This document shows positions 17,511 through 25,984 of a stretch of 48,400 nucleotides of DNA, one piece after another. Origin of the DNA: Rhizobiaceae bacterium (lineage in GTDB: Bacteria; Pseudomonadota; Alphaproteobacteria; Rhizobiales; Rhizobiaceae); contig JAMLJA010000027.1 in the NCBI GenBank assembly GCA_023953905.1, forward strand, positions 1-48,400. The letters are read 5' to 3'. The notes beneath the pieces are model-generated. The model was not told the DNA's origin and ran no database searches. It worked only from the letters and a program-made list of their open reading frames with translations. Every line of letters starts with the position of its first letter. Positions within the stretch are counted from its first letter, which is position 1. A program made the translations under genes and the position numbers.

Positions 17511-18395
17511 TCAATCCCTCAACGGCACGCCCATACGTCCCGCAAGGTCCTGTGTGAATTGCCATGCGACACGGCCGGATCTGCTGCCTCGGGTTGTCGC
17601 CCATTCCAGAGCCTGAAAACGCAGATCATCGGGCGATATGTCGAGCCCGTGGTGCCGTGCGTAGCCGTCGACCATTTCCAGATACTCGTCCTGTGAGCAC
17701 TTGTGAAAACCCAGCCACAATCCGAAGCGATCCGACAATGACACCTTTTCCTCAATGGCTTCGCCCGGATTGATCGCGGTTGAACGCTCATTGTCGATCA
17801 TGTCGCGCGGCAGGAGATGGCGGCGGTTGGAGGTTGCATAGAAGATGACGTTGTCGGGACGGCCTTCCACGCCGCCGTCTAGTGCAGCCTTGAGCGACTT
17901 GTAAGACGTATCGTCATGGTCGAAGGACAGGTCGTCGCAGAAAAGGATGAATCGATACTGCGAGACCTTCACGATCGACATCAGCCTGGGCAACGTGTCG
18001 ATGTCCTCGCGATGAATCTCAATCAACTTCAACGGCGTATTGTCGCCTGCACGCGAATTGTTGATACTGGCGTGAACGGCCTTTACGAGGGACGACTTTC
18101 CCATACCACGCGCGCCCCAGAGGAGAACGTTGTTGGCCGGCAACCCGGCGGCAAAGCGCTCCGTGTTTTCGACAAGAATGTCGCGCACGCGGTCAACACC
18201 CTTGATAAGGCCGATGCCCACGCGATTGACGCGGTTCACCGGTTCCAGAACGCCCTTCTCAGCGGACCACACAAAACAATCGGCCGCGTCCATATCTGCA
18301 TGACGGATCTCGGGCGGCGCAAGCCGCGTCATGATCTCGATCAGTTTGTCGAGTTTGGCATTCAACGCGTCGATAGGAGTGTCGGTCATTCTCAT
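17511..18395 (-). CDS. DUF815 family ATPase
   Basis: A 294-residue P-loop ATPase. Walker A is GARGMGKSS at 94-102 and Walker B is FILFCDDLSF at about 149-158. The segment IHREDIDTLPRLMSIVK and the YATSNRRHLLPRDM block (sensor I-like) are typical of this AAA+-related family. The cellular function of DUF815 proteins is not established to my knowledge. It is transcribed away from yajC and towards the NlpD-like gene. ATG 18395 and ATG 18389 are both usable starts. Confidence 0.88.
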   Translation of the reverse strand: MRMTDTPIDALNAKLDKLIEIMTRLAPPEIRHADMDAADCFVWSAEKGVLEPVNRVNRVGIGLIKGVDRVRDILVENTERFAAGLPANNVLLWGARGMGKSSLVKAVHASINNSRAGDNTPLKLIEIHREDIDTLPRLMSIVKVSQYRFILFCDDLSFDHDDTSYKSLKAALDGGVEGRPDNVIFYATSNRRHLLPRDMIDNERSTAINPGEAIEEKVSLSDRFGLWLGFHKCSQDEYLEMVDGYARHHGLDISPDDLRFQALEWATTRGSRSGRVAWQFTQDLAGRMGVPLRD

Positions 18396-18476
18396 GCATC
18401 TTCGTATTATTGGTCGCCAAGGCCTCTAACACGCGACGTTAAGGGGGAAAAGGACCAGACGAGGCCTAGAGGACGG

Positions 18477-18504
18477 TTGCATTGGCGGGCTAAGCAACTA
18501 TATT
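18477..18504 (+). promoter_or_regulatory. Candidate sigma-70 promoter for yajC-secDF
   Basis: TTGCAT at 18477-18482 and TATATT at 18499-18504 are separated by 16 bases, giving a plausible housekeeping promoter. Transcription would start near 18511, giving a 5' leader of about 55 bases before yajC. Confidence 0.5.
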
Positions 18505-18519
18505 CCGCGCACATTTTCC

Positions 18520-18540
18520 GGCGCTGAGAGGCGCCTTTTT
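18520..18540 (+). terminator. Terminator-like hairpin in the yajC leader (possible attenuator)
   Basis: GGCGC at 18520-18524 pairs with GCGCC at 18531-18535 around TGAGAG, and five T residues follow directly. No plus-strand gene lies between this site and the terminators at 17425-17490, so it is not a normal end-of-gene signal. It sits between the candidate promoter and the yajC ribosome site. Confidence 0.55.
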
Positions 18541-18565
18541 CATCGCATTCTCGGAGAACGAATTG

Positions 18566-18904
18566 ATGTTTGTCACACCGGCATACGCGCAAACGGGAGC
18601 CGGCGGAGGTGCCGACATCCTCATCCAGATCGTGCCGTTTGTTCTGATCTTCGTGATCATGTATCTTCTGATCATTCGCCCTCAGCGCGCGCAGGTAAAG
18701 AAGCGTACGGAAATGCTGACTGCGATCCGTCGCGGCGACAGCGTCGTCACGGGTGGCGGACTGGTCGGCAAGGTCACCAAGGTGATCAATGATCAGGAAC
18801 TGGAAGTCGACCTTGGCGGCATGAAAGTGACCGCACTCAGGGCCACGATTGCCGATGTGCGGGTCAAGGGCGAGCCAGTCGCCAACGAGAACGCCAAGAA
18901 ATAA
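18566..18904 (+). CDS. yajC: Preprotein translocase accessory subunit YajC
   Basis: A 112-residue protein with an N-terminal stretch ending PAYAQ, one membrane helix (about residues 20-42), and the YajC core IRPQRAQVKKRTEMLTAIRRGDSVVTGGGLVGKVTKV. YajC associates with SecDF at the Sec translocon. The start is ATG 18566, with GGAGA at 18553-18557; a TTG directly before it is not needed. secDF starts 49 bases downstream. Confidence 0.95.
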   Translation: MFVTPAYAQTGAGGGADILIQIVPFVLIFVIMYLLIIRPQRAQVKKRTEMLTAIRRGDSVVTGGGLVGKVTKVINDQELEVDLGGMKVTALRATIADVRVKGEPVANENAKK

Positions 18905-18953
18905 CCGCATTCGGCGCGGCACCAGTCTGGCGCCGCCTTAACGGACGAACCAC

Positions 18954-21515
18954 ATGCTCTATTTCTCGCGCTGGAAGACGATCTCGATCTGGGCGATCGT
19001 GCTTCTCGGTGTCCTGTTTGCTTTGCCGAACATCGTCCCGCAATCGATGCGCGATTCTTTGCCGGGATGGCTGCCGGATCGTCCGATGACGCTTGGCCTC
19101 GACCTTCGAGGCGGTTCGCATATTTTGCTTTCGGTCAATCAGCAGGATCTGATCGATGAGCGCCTGCAATCGGCCCGTGACGACATTCGCACCTCGTTGC
19201 GCGACGCAAAGATTGGCTACACCGGGCTTTCGGGTACCGGCCGGTCTGTGCAGGTGCGCATTCGTGACGCCGCAGATGTCGAAAAGGCAAAAACGGCGCT
19301 GGCTCAGCTGACCGCGCCGATCAACAGTGGTTTGTTCGGGGCGGGCACGGTTTCTGAGCTTGCGCTTGAGGAGCCGGAACCGGGACTGCTGCGGTACACG
19401 ATCACCGATGATGGTCTTGTCTATCGCATGAATGCTGCCGTAACCCAGTCCATCGAGGTGATCGGGCGGCGCGTGAATGAACTCGGAACCACCGAGCCGA
19501 TCATTCAGCGGCAGGGCGATGACCGCATTCTGGTTCAGGTGCCGGGGCTCCAGGATCCGCAGCGCCTCAAGGAGATATTGGGGCAGACGGCGAAGCTGAC
19601 CTTCCAGATGGTCGACACGTCGGTTCCTGTTCAGCAGGCGATCGAGGGGCGCCCGCCTGCCGGGACGTCGGTTCTTTATTCGATGGATGATCCGCCTGTT
19701 CCCTACCTGATTGAGGACCGCGTCATCGTTTCGGGCGAAAATCTGGTTGATGCGCAATCCACCTTCGATCAGCGCACCAACGAACCCGTTGTGTCTTTCC
19801 GCTTCGATGCGAAAGGCGCTACGCGCTTCGGTCAGGCAACGCAGCAGAATGTTGGTCGGCCTTTTGCGATCATCCTCGACAATCAGGTGATTTCCGCACC
19901 AAGGATCAATGAACCTATTCTGGGCGGTAGCGGGCAAATATCCGGCAGCTTCACCGCGCAGAGCGCGAATGATCTCGCGGTCCTCCTGCGTGCCGGCGCG
20001 CTGCCAGCGGACCTCACGATCGTTGAGGAACGCACTGTCGGCCCTAGCCTGGGAGCCGACTCTATCCTGGCGGGACAATTCGCGTCGATCGTGGGCGGCA
20101 TCCTGGTGATTGGATTTATGCTAATTGCCTATGGAACGCTCGGCGTGATTGCGAATATCGCGCTTGTGGCGAACATCGTCCTGATCATTGCCATTCTCTC
20201 GATGCTCGGTGCCACGCTTACCATGCCTGGCATCGCCGGTATCGTGCTGACGGTCGGTATGGCAGTCGACTCCAACGTCATCATTTACGAACGTGTTCGA
20301 GAAGAGCGCAGATGGGGACGCTCGCTCGTCCAGTCGCTCGATTCCGGCTTCTCGCGTGCTTTGGCAACAATCGTGGATGCCAATTTCACGACGTTCATTG
20401 CCGCGGTGATCCTCTTCTTCCTGGGCTCGGGTCCGGTAAAGGGCTTTGCTGTGACGCTGGCTATCGGCATTGTCACGACGGTCTTCACCGCGTTCACGCT
20501 GACCCGCTGGCTGATCGCATGGTGGCTCAAGCGTATGAAGCCCAAGGAGTTGCCGCGCGGCCTGGTGCGCTTCATTCCCGAGGATACACATGTGCCATTC
20601 ATGTCCTGGCGTCGTGTGGCGTTCGGTCTGTCCGCAGCCTTGTCGCTCGGTGCCATCGTGCTCTTTTTCACGATGGAGATGAACTACGGTATCGACTTCC
20701 GCGGCGGAACCAGTCTTGAGATCCAGGCGAAGCAGGGAGATGCCAATTCGGCGGATGTGCGCGAACGGCTGAGCCAATTGAATCTCGGCGATGTTCAGGT
20801 TCAGGAGTTCGGGGCCAAGAATGAGCTCCTGATTCGTGTCGAGGGTCAGAACTCGGGTGACAACGCCGAACAGACCGTTGTTGAGAAGGTGCGCGGCGAG
20901 TTGTCAGACGACTACGAGTTCCGTCGCGTGGAGTCGGTCGGACCCACGGTGTCTTCCGAACTGGCGTTCAACGGCACAATCGGCGTGCTTGCATCGATGG
21001 TCGCGATGCTCATCTACATCTGGTTCAGATTCGAGTGGCAGTTCGGGCTTGGCGCGATTATCTCCACGATCCATGACGTGACGATGATCGCGGGGCTCTA
21101 TGTAATTACCGGTCTGGAGTTCAACCTGACCAGTATCGCCGCCATCCTCACCATCGTCGGTTACTCCATAAACGACACGGTGGTCGTTTATGACCGTGTT
21201 CGCGAAAACCTACGAAAATACAAGAAGATGCCGATGGAGGAACTGCTCGACCTGTCGATGAATCAGACGCTATCGCGTACGATTTTGACCGGTCTGACGA
21301 CGTTGCTGGCCCTTGTCGCGCTTTATTTGTTCGGCGGTGAGGTGATCCAGTCCTTCACGTTCGCGATGATTGTCGGCGTTATCGTTGGCACCTACTCGTC
21401 TATCTTCGTTGCCGGTCCGCTGCTGATCCTCTTCAAGCTGCGCCCTGAGAATCTGGCGCCGGAGAAGTCGGAGGGTGGCTCTGTTCTGACGACGGCTGAG
21501 CCGTCGAAGACCTGA
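18954..21515 (+). CDS. secDF: Fused SecD-SecF protein translocase subunit
   Basis: An 853-residue single-chain SecDF of the RND superfamily. It uses the proton gradient to pull exported proteins through the Sec channel on the periplasmic side. The SecD half starts with a membrane helix, then the GLDLRGGSHILLSV signature, a large periplasmic region and a five-helix bundle with TVGMAVDSNVIIYERVREE. The SecF half begins near residue 550 with GIDFRGGTSLEIQ and ends with a second bundle containing TIVGYSINDTVVVYDRVREN. Fusion of the two genes is usual in Rhizobiales. It follows yajC. Confidence 0.97.
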   Translation: MLYFSRWKTISIWAIVLLGVLFALPNIVPQSMRDSLPGWLPDRPMTLGLDLRGGSHILLSVNQQDLIDERLQSARDDIRTSLRDAKIGYTGLSGTGRSVQVRIRDAADVEKAKTALAQLTAPINSGLFGAGTVSELALEEPEPGLLRYTITDDGLVYRMNAAVTQSIEVIGRRVNELGTTEPIIQRQGDDRILVQVPGLQDPQRLKEILGQTAKLTFQMVDTSVPVQQAIEGRPPAGTSVLYSMDDPPVPYLIEDRVIVSGENLVDAQSTFDQRTNEPVVSFRFDAKGATRFGQATQQNVGRPFAIILDNQVISAPRINEPILGGSGQISGSFTAQSANDLAVLLRAGALPADLTIVEERTVGPSLGADSILAGQFASIVGGILVIGFMLIAYGTLGVIANIALVANIVLIIAILSMLGATLTMPGIAGIVLTVGMAVDSNVIIYERVREERRWGRSLVQSLDSGFSRALATIVDANFTTFIAAVILFFLGSGPVKGFAVTLAIGIVTTVFTAFTLTRWLIAWWLKRMKPKELPRGLVRFIPEDTHVPFMSWRRVAFGLSAALSLGAIVLFFTMEMNYGIDFRGGTSLEIQAKQGDANSADVRERLSQLNLGDVQVQEFGAKNELLIRVEGQNSGDNAEQTVVEKVRGELSDDYEFRRVESVGPTVSSELAFNGTIGVLASMVAMLIYIWFRFEWQFGLGAIISTIHDVTMIAGLYVITGLEFNLTSIAAILTIVGYSINDTVVVYDRVRENLRKYKKMPMEELLDLSMNQTLSRTILTGLTTLLALVALYLFGGEVIQSFTFAMIVGVIVGTYSSIFVAGPLLILFKLRPENLAPEKSEGGSVLTTAEPSKT

Positions 21516-21522
21516 GACCGAC

Positions 21523-21912
21523 GTGTCTCCCGGTATAATCATACGCGCGGCCCATTATCCGGGCCGCGCTCCCATTGAAGCCTACGGAAACGGCGGTTTC
21601 CGGTTTGCTGACATGTCGCATCGGGGCTCTATCCTATGTTTGCCGAGCGGCATCTATGGGTGGGAGCCTGGTGATCCGAATGCCTTGTCGCTGGACGATC
21701 TCGCGAGAGTGTTTGAAGAGGCCGAGGGCATAGAGATCCTGCTCTTGGGCATGGGTGCTGATCTTCGGCCGATTTCGCGGGATCTGCGCGAGCCACTCAG
21801 GGACGCAGGCATCGTTGCCGATCCAATGTCCACTGGCGCTGCGGTGCGAACTTATAATGTGCTCTTGGCCGAGGAGCGCGCCGTGGCTGCGGCGCTGATT
21901 GCTGTTGGCTGA
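21523..21912 (+). CDS. Mth938-like (NDUFAF3 family) protein
   Basis: A 129-residue single-domain protein of the Mth938/DUF498 family. Visible family features are the segment GFRFADMSHRGSILCLPSGIYGW, then ILLLGMGADLRPISRDLREPLRDAGI and the end MSTGAAVRTYNVLLAEERAVAAALIAVG. The human homologue NDUFAF3 is a complex I assembly factor; the bacterial role is inferred only. GTG 21523 lies 7 bases after the secDF stop, and the gene overlaps the next one, so it is in the same operon. Confidence 0.9.
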   Translation: MSPGIIIRAAHYPGRAPIEAYGNGGFRFADMSHRGSILCLPSGIYGWEPGDPNALSLDDLARVFEEAEGIEILLLGMGADLRPISRDLREPLRDAGIVADPMSTGAAVRTYNVLLAEERAVAAALIAVG

Positions 21913-22756
21913 CACAGGCGTCCACGCCGATATAGTCGCGAATGCCGTTCGCGAAGCGGATTCCGATCGCTATCTTTCGGCACTCTACGCGCCTGAAAGC
22001 AAGCGCGCCGCGCTTCTATCGCTCTATGCCTTTAATGCCGAGATAGCGGGTATTCGGGATCGGATACGCGAGGCGCTTCCTGGCGAAATCCGGCTGCAAT
22101 GGTGGCATGATGTCCTTGACCGAGATGTCGAGCGATCGCCAGATGGCCATCCGATTGCCGAAGCGCTGCTGGAGACGATCGCGCGATACAATTTGCCCGG
22201 ACCGGCGTTCGAGAATTATCTCGAGGCGCGGATGTTCGATCTCTATGACGATCCGATGCCCACGCGTGGCGATTTGGAAGGCTATTGCGGTGAGACCGCA
22301 TCAGCAATCATCCAATTGTCGTCTCTGATCCTCGATCCGGAAGAAGCCGCCAGGTCTGCATCGAGTGCCGGTCATGCAGGCTGTGCACAGGCGATCATCG
22401 GTTTGTTGCGCTCACTGCCAGTGCATCGCGCACGGGGACAGTGTTACGTGCCGCGGGACATACTGGATTCGGCGGGGACGACGCGCGAGGAGTTTCTTGC
22501 GATCGACAACGCTCCAGCAGCGCAGCGCGCCATCGCTGCAATGATCGCGCTTGCCACCGAACATTTTTCCGCATTTCGTGCCGGAGCGCGAGATTTGCCG
22601 GATTCACTGAGACCTGCTTTTTTGCCGGTTGCCCTCGTGCCGGCATATCTTCGCAAGCTGTCGGCAAAGGGTCTCGACGTGATGAAGGAGCGAACGGATC
22701 TGTCGCCTTTGCGCAGACATTGGCGGTTGCTGATCGCGGCGTCTCGCGGCTGGTAG
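21899..22756 (+). CDS. Squalene/phytoene synthase-family protein (NDUFAF6-like)
   Basis: A 285-residue all-helical protein of the squalene/phytoene synthase superfamily. It keeps the general outline (DRYLSALYAPESKRAALLSLYAFNAEIAGIRD near the N terminus) but lacks a clear first Asp-rich DxxxD prenyl-diphosphate motif. The second region reads DLEGYCGETASAIIQL, without the acidic repeat of true synthases. This fits the NDUFAF6 subgroup, named after a human complex I assembly factor, better than a carotenoid or hopanoid enzyme. It overlaps the NDUFAF3-like gene. The start is uncertain: TTG 21899 or TTG 21905. Confidence 0.85.
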   Translation: MLLADTGVHADIVANAVREADSDRYLSALYAPESKRAALLSLYAFNAEIAGIRDRIREALPGEIRLQWWHDVLDRDVERSPDGHPIAEALLETIARYNLPGPAFENYLEARMFDLYDDPMPTRGDLEGYCGETASAIIQLSSLILDPEEAARSASSAGHAGCAQAIIGLLRSLPVHRARGQCYVPRDILDSAGTTREEFLAIDNAPAAQRAIAAMIALATEHFSAFRAGARDLPDSLRPAFLPVALVPAYLRKLSAKGLDVMKERTDLSPLRRHWRLLIAASRGW

Positions 22757-22970
22757 CGCAATCCGCTTCGAGACCAACAGTCAATTTATGATACGAGGAT
22801 CCCACAGTGCGCCTTATCAGCGCGCGCGGTCTCGATTATGAAATGATGATGACGTCTTATCGGCGTTTTGCCGTGAAGCCTGGGTGTTGTGGGGCAGGGA
22901 TGCGTGAACGTTTGTCTCGTAGGTTGCTGTTTCAACTCGCTCGTCCGGTAGCGGTCGGGTCGATGGTGCT

Positions 22971-23396
22971 ATGAATCCGCTTGTGCTTGGCGGTCTTATC
23001 GTCGGCGGTCTCATCCTGATTGATGTTCTGTTGCGTCTAGCGAGCAAACGCGGAGGCGGGCGCCTGGAGAACGACAAAGAGGCTATCGATCGGTTTATTC
23101 AAGAGTTCCCGGAAATCGACTCTTCCGACATCGGGCGGGTCGTCACCACGCAGGATCGACGGCATGCATTCATCGTCAATCGCTCCGATGGTGTTGGCTT
23201 CGTACGTGCATTGGGCGATCGGTTTGTGGTGCGGCTGCTCGGTTCAAAAGATCTCGCCAGTGTGGACGACGATGGTGAGACGGGGCTGAAACTGAGGTTT
23301 CACGACGTCACCCTTCGACCGGCGCGCCTTTTATTCTCCAGCGCCGATGATCGCGATTTCGTCGCTGCCAGTTTGCGACAGTCAGCAGGAATTTGA
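22971..23396 (+). CDS. Small membrane-anchored protein of unknown function
   Basis: A 141-residue protein I do not recognise. Residues 3-24 form a membrane helix rich in Gly, Leu and Ile, followed by a positive stretch (ASKRGGGR), so the C-terminal 110 residues probably lie in the cytoplasm. That part looks like a compact alpha/beta domain (DRFIQEFPEIDSSDIGRVVTTQDRRHAFIV and FVRALGDRFVVRLL). It ends 66 bases before the sterol desaturase-family gene on the same strand, which suggests linked expression but gives no function. Confidence 0.7.
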   Translation: MNPLVLGGLIVGGLILIDVLLRLASKRGGGRLENDKEAIDRFIQEFPEIDSSDIGRVVTTQDRRHAFIVNRSDGVGFVRALGDRFVVRLLGSKDLASVDDDGETGLKLRFHDVTLRPARLLFSSADDRDFVAASLRQSAGI

Positions 23397-23462
23397 GCGC
23401 CGTCTTTCGCGATGATGCGCATTCTGACATATTGAACGAAGTTTGAAGCTTGGAGCGCGAAA

Positions 23463-24446
23463 GTGGACAGCCTGGCAAACATCCAGTTGCCGAATACGGG
23501 GCAGCTTGCCATTCCGCTTTATGTGGTGGGCATCCTGATCGAACTCGGCCTCATTTGGCTCGGCAAGGCCAAGGGCCAGTATGAGCACAAGGATGCCATG
23601 ACCAGTCTACTCATGGGCGTCGGAAATGTTGCTACCGGGATCATCTACGCGGTCGTCCTGATCGCCATGATGACATGGGCCTACAACTACCGAATCTTTG
23701 ATCCGGGCGTGAACTGGTGGTCGATCCTGTTGTGTTTCGTGCTCGATGATTTCCGGCGTTATGTCTATCACGCAGGGTTGCATCGCATCCGGTGGTGGTG
23801 GGCCGATCATGTCAACCATCACTCGAGCCAGCACTACAATTTGACCACCGCGCTCCGGCAGCCCTGGACGACGATCTTCACAGGATCGTTCCTGCTTTAC
23901 CTGCCCTTGGCTTGGCTCGGCTTTCATCCGCTTCTAATTCTGTTTGTGGGGGGCATCAACCTCGCATACCAGTTCCTTCTTCATACGGAGACGGTTGGTA
24001 AACTCTGGAAGCCGATCGAGTATGTGATGAACACTCCGTCCCATCATCGTGTGCATCACTCAAGCAATCCGCGCTATCTCGATGCCAATTACGGCTGTGT
24101 CTTCATCATCTGGGATCGAATATTCGGCACCTTCGTCGAAGAACGCGAGGAGGACATGCCGAAATATGGCCTCGTCCAGAACATCGGCACATTCAACCTG
24201 TTCTATGTGGCATTCCACGAGTGGATTTCGATCTTCAAGGACGTAATCCGGCCCGGACTGACCATGCGGGAAAGGTTGATGTATATGTTTGCGCCTCCCG
24301 GCTGGAGCCATGACGGCAGCCGAAAAACCTCCGAGGAACTGAAGGCACAGTATGTGCGGCTTCATCCCGATCAGGCTGGAATGGAAGGCTTGCCGGAGCT
24401 TCCCGGGAAGAATGCTGCGCGCGGCATGGTGCAACCAGCGGAGTAG
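23463..24446 (+). CDS. Sterol desaturase / fatty acid hydroxylase family protein
   Basis: A 327-residue membrane protein with several hydrophobic segments and the histidine clusters of the di-iron fatty acid hydroxylase superfamily: HAGLH and HVNHH near residues 104-120, HTETVGK near 176, and HHRVHH near 196. These enzymes hydroxylate or desaturate lipids at the membrane. The substrate is not readable; hopanoid, sterol, carotenoid and ornithine-lipid enzymes share this fold. The start is GTG 23463. It converges on trmFO with a 26-base gap. Confidence 0.88.
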   Translation: MDSLANIQLPNTGQLAIPLYVVGILIELGLIWLGKAKGQYEHKDAMTSLLMGVGNVATGIIYAVVLIAMMTWAYNYRIFDPGVNWWSILLCFVLDDFRRYVYHAGLHRIRWWWADHVNHHSSQHYNLTTALRQPWTTIFTGSFLLYLPLAWLGFHPLLILFVGGINLAYQFLLHTETVGKLWKPIEYVMNTPSHHRVHHSSNPRYLDANYGCVFIIWDRIFGTFVEEREEDMPKYGLVQNIGTFNLFYVAFHEWISIFKDVIRPGLTMRERLMYMFAPPGWSHDGSRKTSEELKAQYVRLHPDQAGMEGLPELPGKNAARGMVQPAE

Positions 24447-24472
24447 CGCCGGCTATCGGTTGGTCGCAGTTC

Positions 24473-25900
24473 TCATTCGGCCGCTTGCTGTTGCCTCGAC
24501 AGGTCCAGCCATTCGCGGCAATCACGAAGTGCACGCGCGGTGGTTGCCTTCTTCTTGGCGGCGGTCTTGTCCTTGCCGCGGAAGCGCCCTTCAAAACCTT
24601 CAGGCTTCAGGTTGATTCCCGCCTCGAGCGGGGGGAACAACCCGAAATTGATATTCATCGGCTGAAACGAGCGCTTTCCCGGCTCATCGTCAGACACGAT
24701 ATGGCCACCGGTAATGTGGTTGAGGAGCGCACCGAAGGCTGTCGTGACGGGTGGCAGGGATATGGGCCTCTCAAGGCGCTCCGCTGCGGCAAATCTGCCC
24801 GCCAGAAGGCCGATTGCAGCACTTTCAACGTATCCTTCGCAGCCTGTGATCTGGCCGGCAAAACGCACGCCCGGTCTGGACTTCAATTGCAGCGAGCCGT
24901 CAAGCAGGATGGGCGAGTTGATATAAGTGTTGCGATGCAGTCCGCCCAGACGAGCAAACTCTGCATTCTCCAGGCCTGGAATGGTCCTGAAAATGCGCAC
25001 TTGCTCAGCGTGCTTGAGCTTCGTCTGGAAGCCGACCATGTTGTAGAGTGTGCCCAGAGCATTGTCCTGCCGCAGCTGGACGACCGCGTAGGCCTTGACG
25101 GTTGGATTATGCGCGTTCGTCAATCCCATCGGCTTCATTGGACCATGACGCAACGTCTCGGATCCGCGCTCTGCCATGACTTCGATCGGCAGGCATCCAT
25201 CAAAATAGGGCGTGCCTTCCCAATCCTTGAATTCTGTCTTCTGACCGTCAATCAGCGACTGAACGAACGCTTCATATCGTTCCTTGTCCATCGGGCAATT
25301 GATGTAGTCCTTGCCTGTGCCGCCCGGGCCAACCTTGTCGTAGCGGGACTGGAACCAACAGACATCCATATTTAGCGTGTCGTAGTGGATGATCGGCGCA
25401 ATCGCGTCAAAGAAGGCGAGGGCGTCTGCACCGGTCTCGGCGGCGATCGCCTCTGCCAGGGATGGCGCTGTCAGGGGGCCGGTAGCAATAATCGTCTGAC
25501 CCCATTCGGCGGGCGGTAATCCGCTGATCTCTTCGCGCGCGATCGTGATCAGCGGATGCGCCGCAAGCTTTTCCGACACAGCATTGGAAAACCCGTCGCG
25601 ATCAACGGCCAAGGCACTGCCAGCGGGTACCTGATGCGCGTCTCCTGATGCCATGATCAGCGAGCCGGCAAGGCGCATTTCAGCATGGAGAAGGCCAACG
25701 GCATTGGACTCGGCGTCATCGGAACGGAACGAATTGGAACAGACAAGTTCCGCTAGCCCGTCAGTCTTGTGTGCGTCTGTGCCTCGCACCGGGCGCATCT
25801 CGTGGAGAACAACCGGCACGCCGGCTTGCGCCGCCTGCCAAGCGGCTTCAGACCCGGCAAGGCCGCCGCCGATCACATGTATTGGCTTTGCTATCGTCAT
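24473..25900 (-). CDS. trmFO: tRNA uracil-54 methyltransferase TrmFO (folate and FAD dependent)
   Basis: A 475-residue flavoprotein that makes 5-methyluridine at position 54 of tRNA using methylenetetrahydrofolate. The FAD dinucleotide motif is IGGGLAGSEAAW at residues 10-21. The conserved catalytic-site cysteine is C54 in ELVCSNSFRSD. The later YINCPMDKERYEAF and FAGQITGCEGYVESAA blocks are diagnostic. Length is at the long end of the family because of a Lys-rich C-terminal tail. It starts at ATG 25900, 84 bases from the divergent exported protein. Confidence 0.96.
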   Translation of the reverse strand: MTIAKPIHVIGGGLAGSEAAWQAAQAGVPVVLHEMRPVRGTDAHKTDGLAELVCSNSFRSDDAESNAVGLLHAEMRLAGSLIMASGDAHQVPAGSALAVDRDGFSNAVSEKLAAHPLITIAREEISGLPPAEWGQTIIATGPLTAPSLAEAIAAETGADALAFFDAIAPIIHYDTLNMDVCWFQSRYDKVGPGGTGKDYINCPMDKERYEAFVQSLIDGQKTEFKDWEGTPYFDGCLPIEVMAERGSETLRHGPMKPMGLTNAHNPTVKAYAVVQLRQDNALGTLYNMVGFQTKLKHAEQVRIFRTIPGLENAEFARLGGLHRNTYINSPILLDGSLQLKSRPGVRFAGQITGCEGYVESAAIGLLAGRFAAAERLERPISLPPVTTAFGALLNHITGGHIVSDDEPGKRSFQPMNINFGLFPPLEAGINLKPEGFEGRFRGKDKTAAKKKATTARALRDCREWLDLSRQQQAAE

Positions 25901-25984
25901 GTCGCGGACATAAGGCCGCTGTGCTGGGAAAGCAATCTGGAAGCGGTTTGGCGTGTCGCGACAGAGTGTGCGATACGGGAAATT

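Noticed and set aside
18864..20078. 404-codon minus-strand open frame
   Set aside because: Opposite secDF; rich in Arg and His with no domain pattern.
24485..25375. 296-codon plus-strand open frame opposite trmFO
   Set aside because: trmFO on the other strand has all its motifs; this frame has none.
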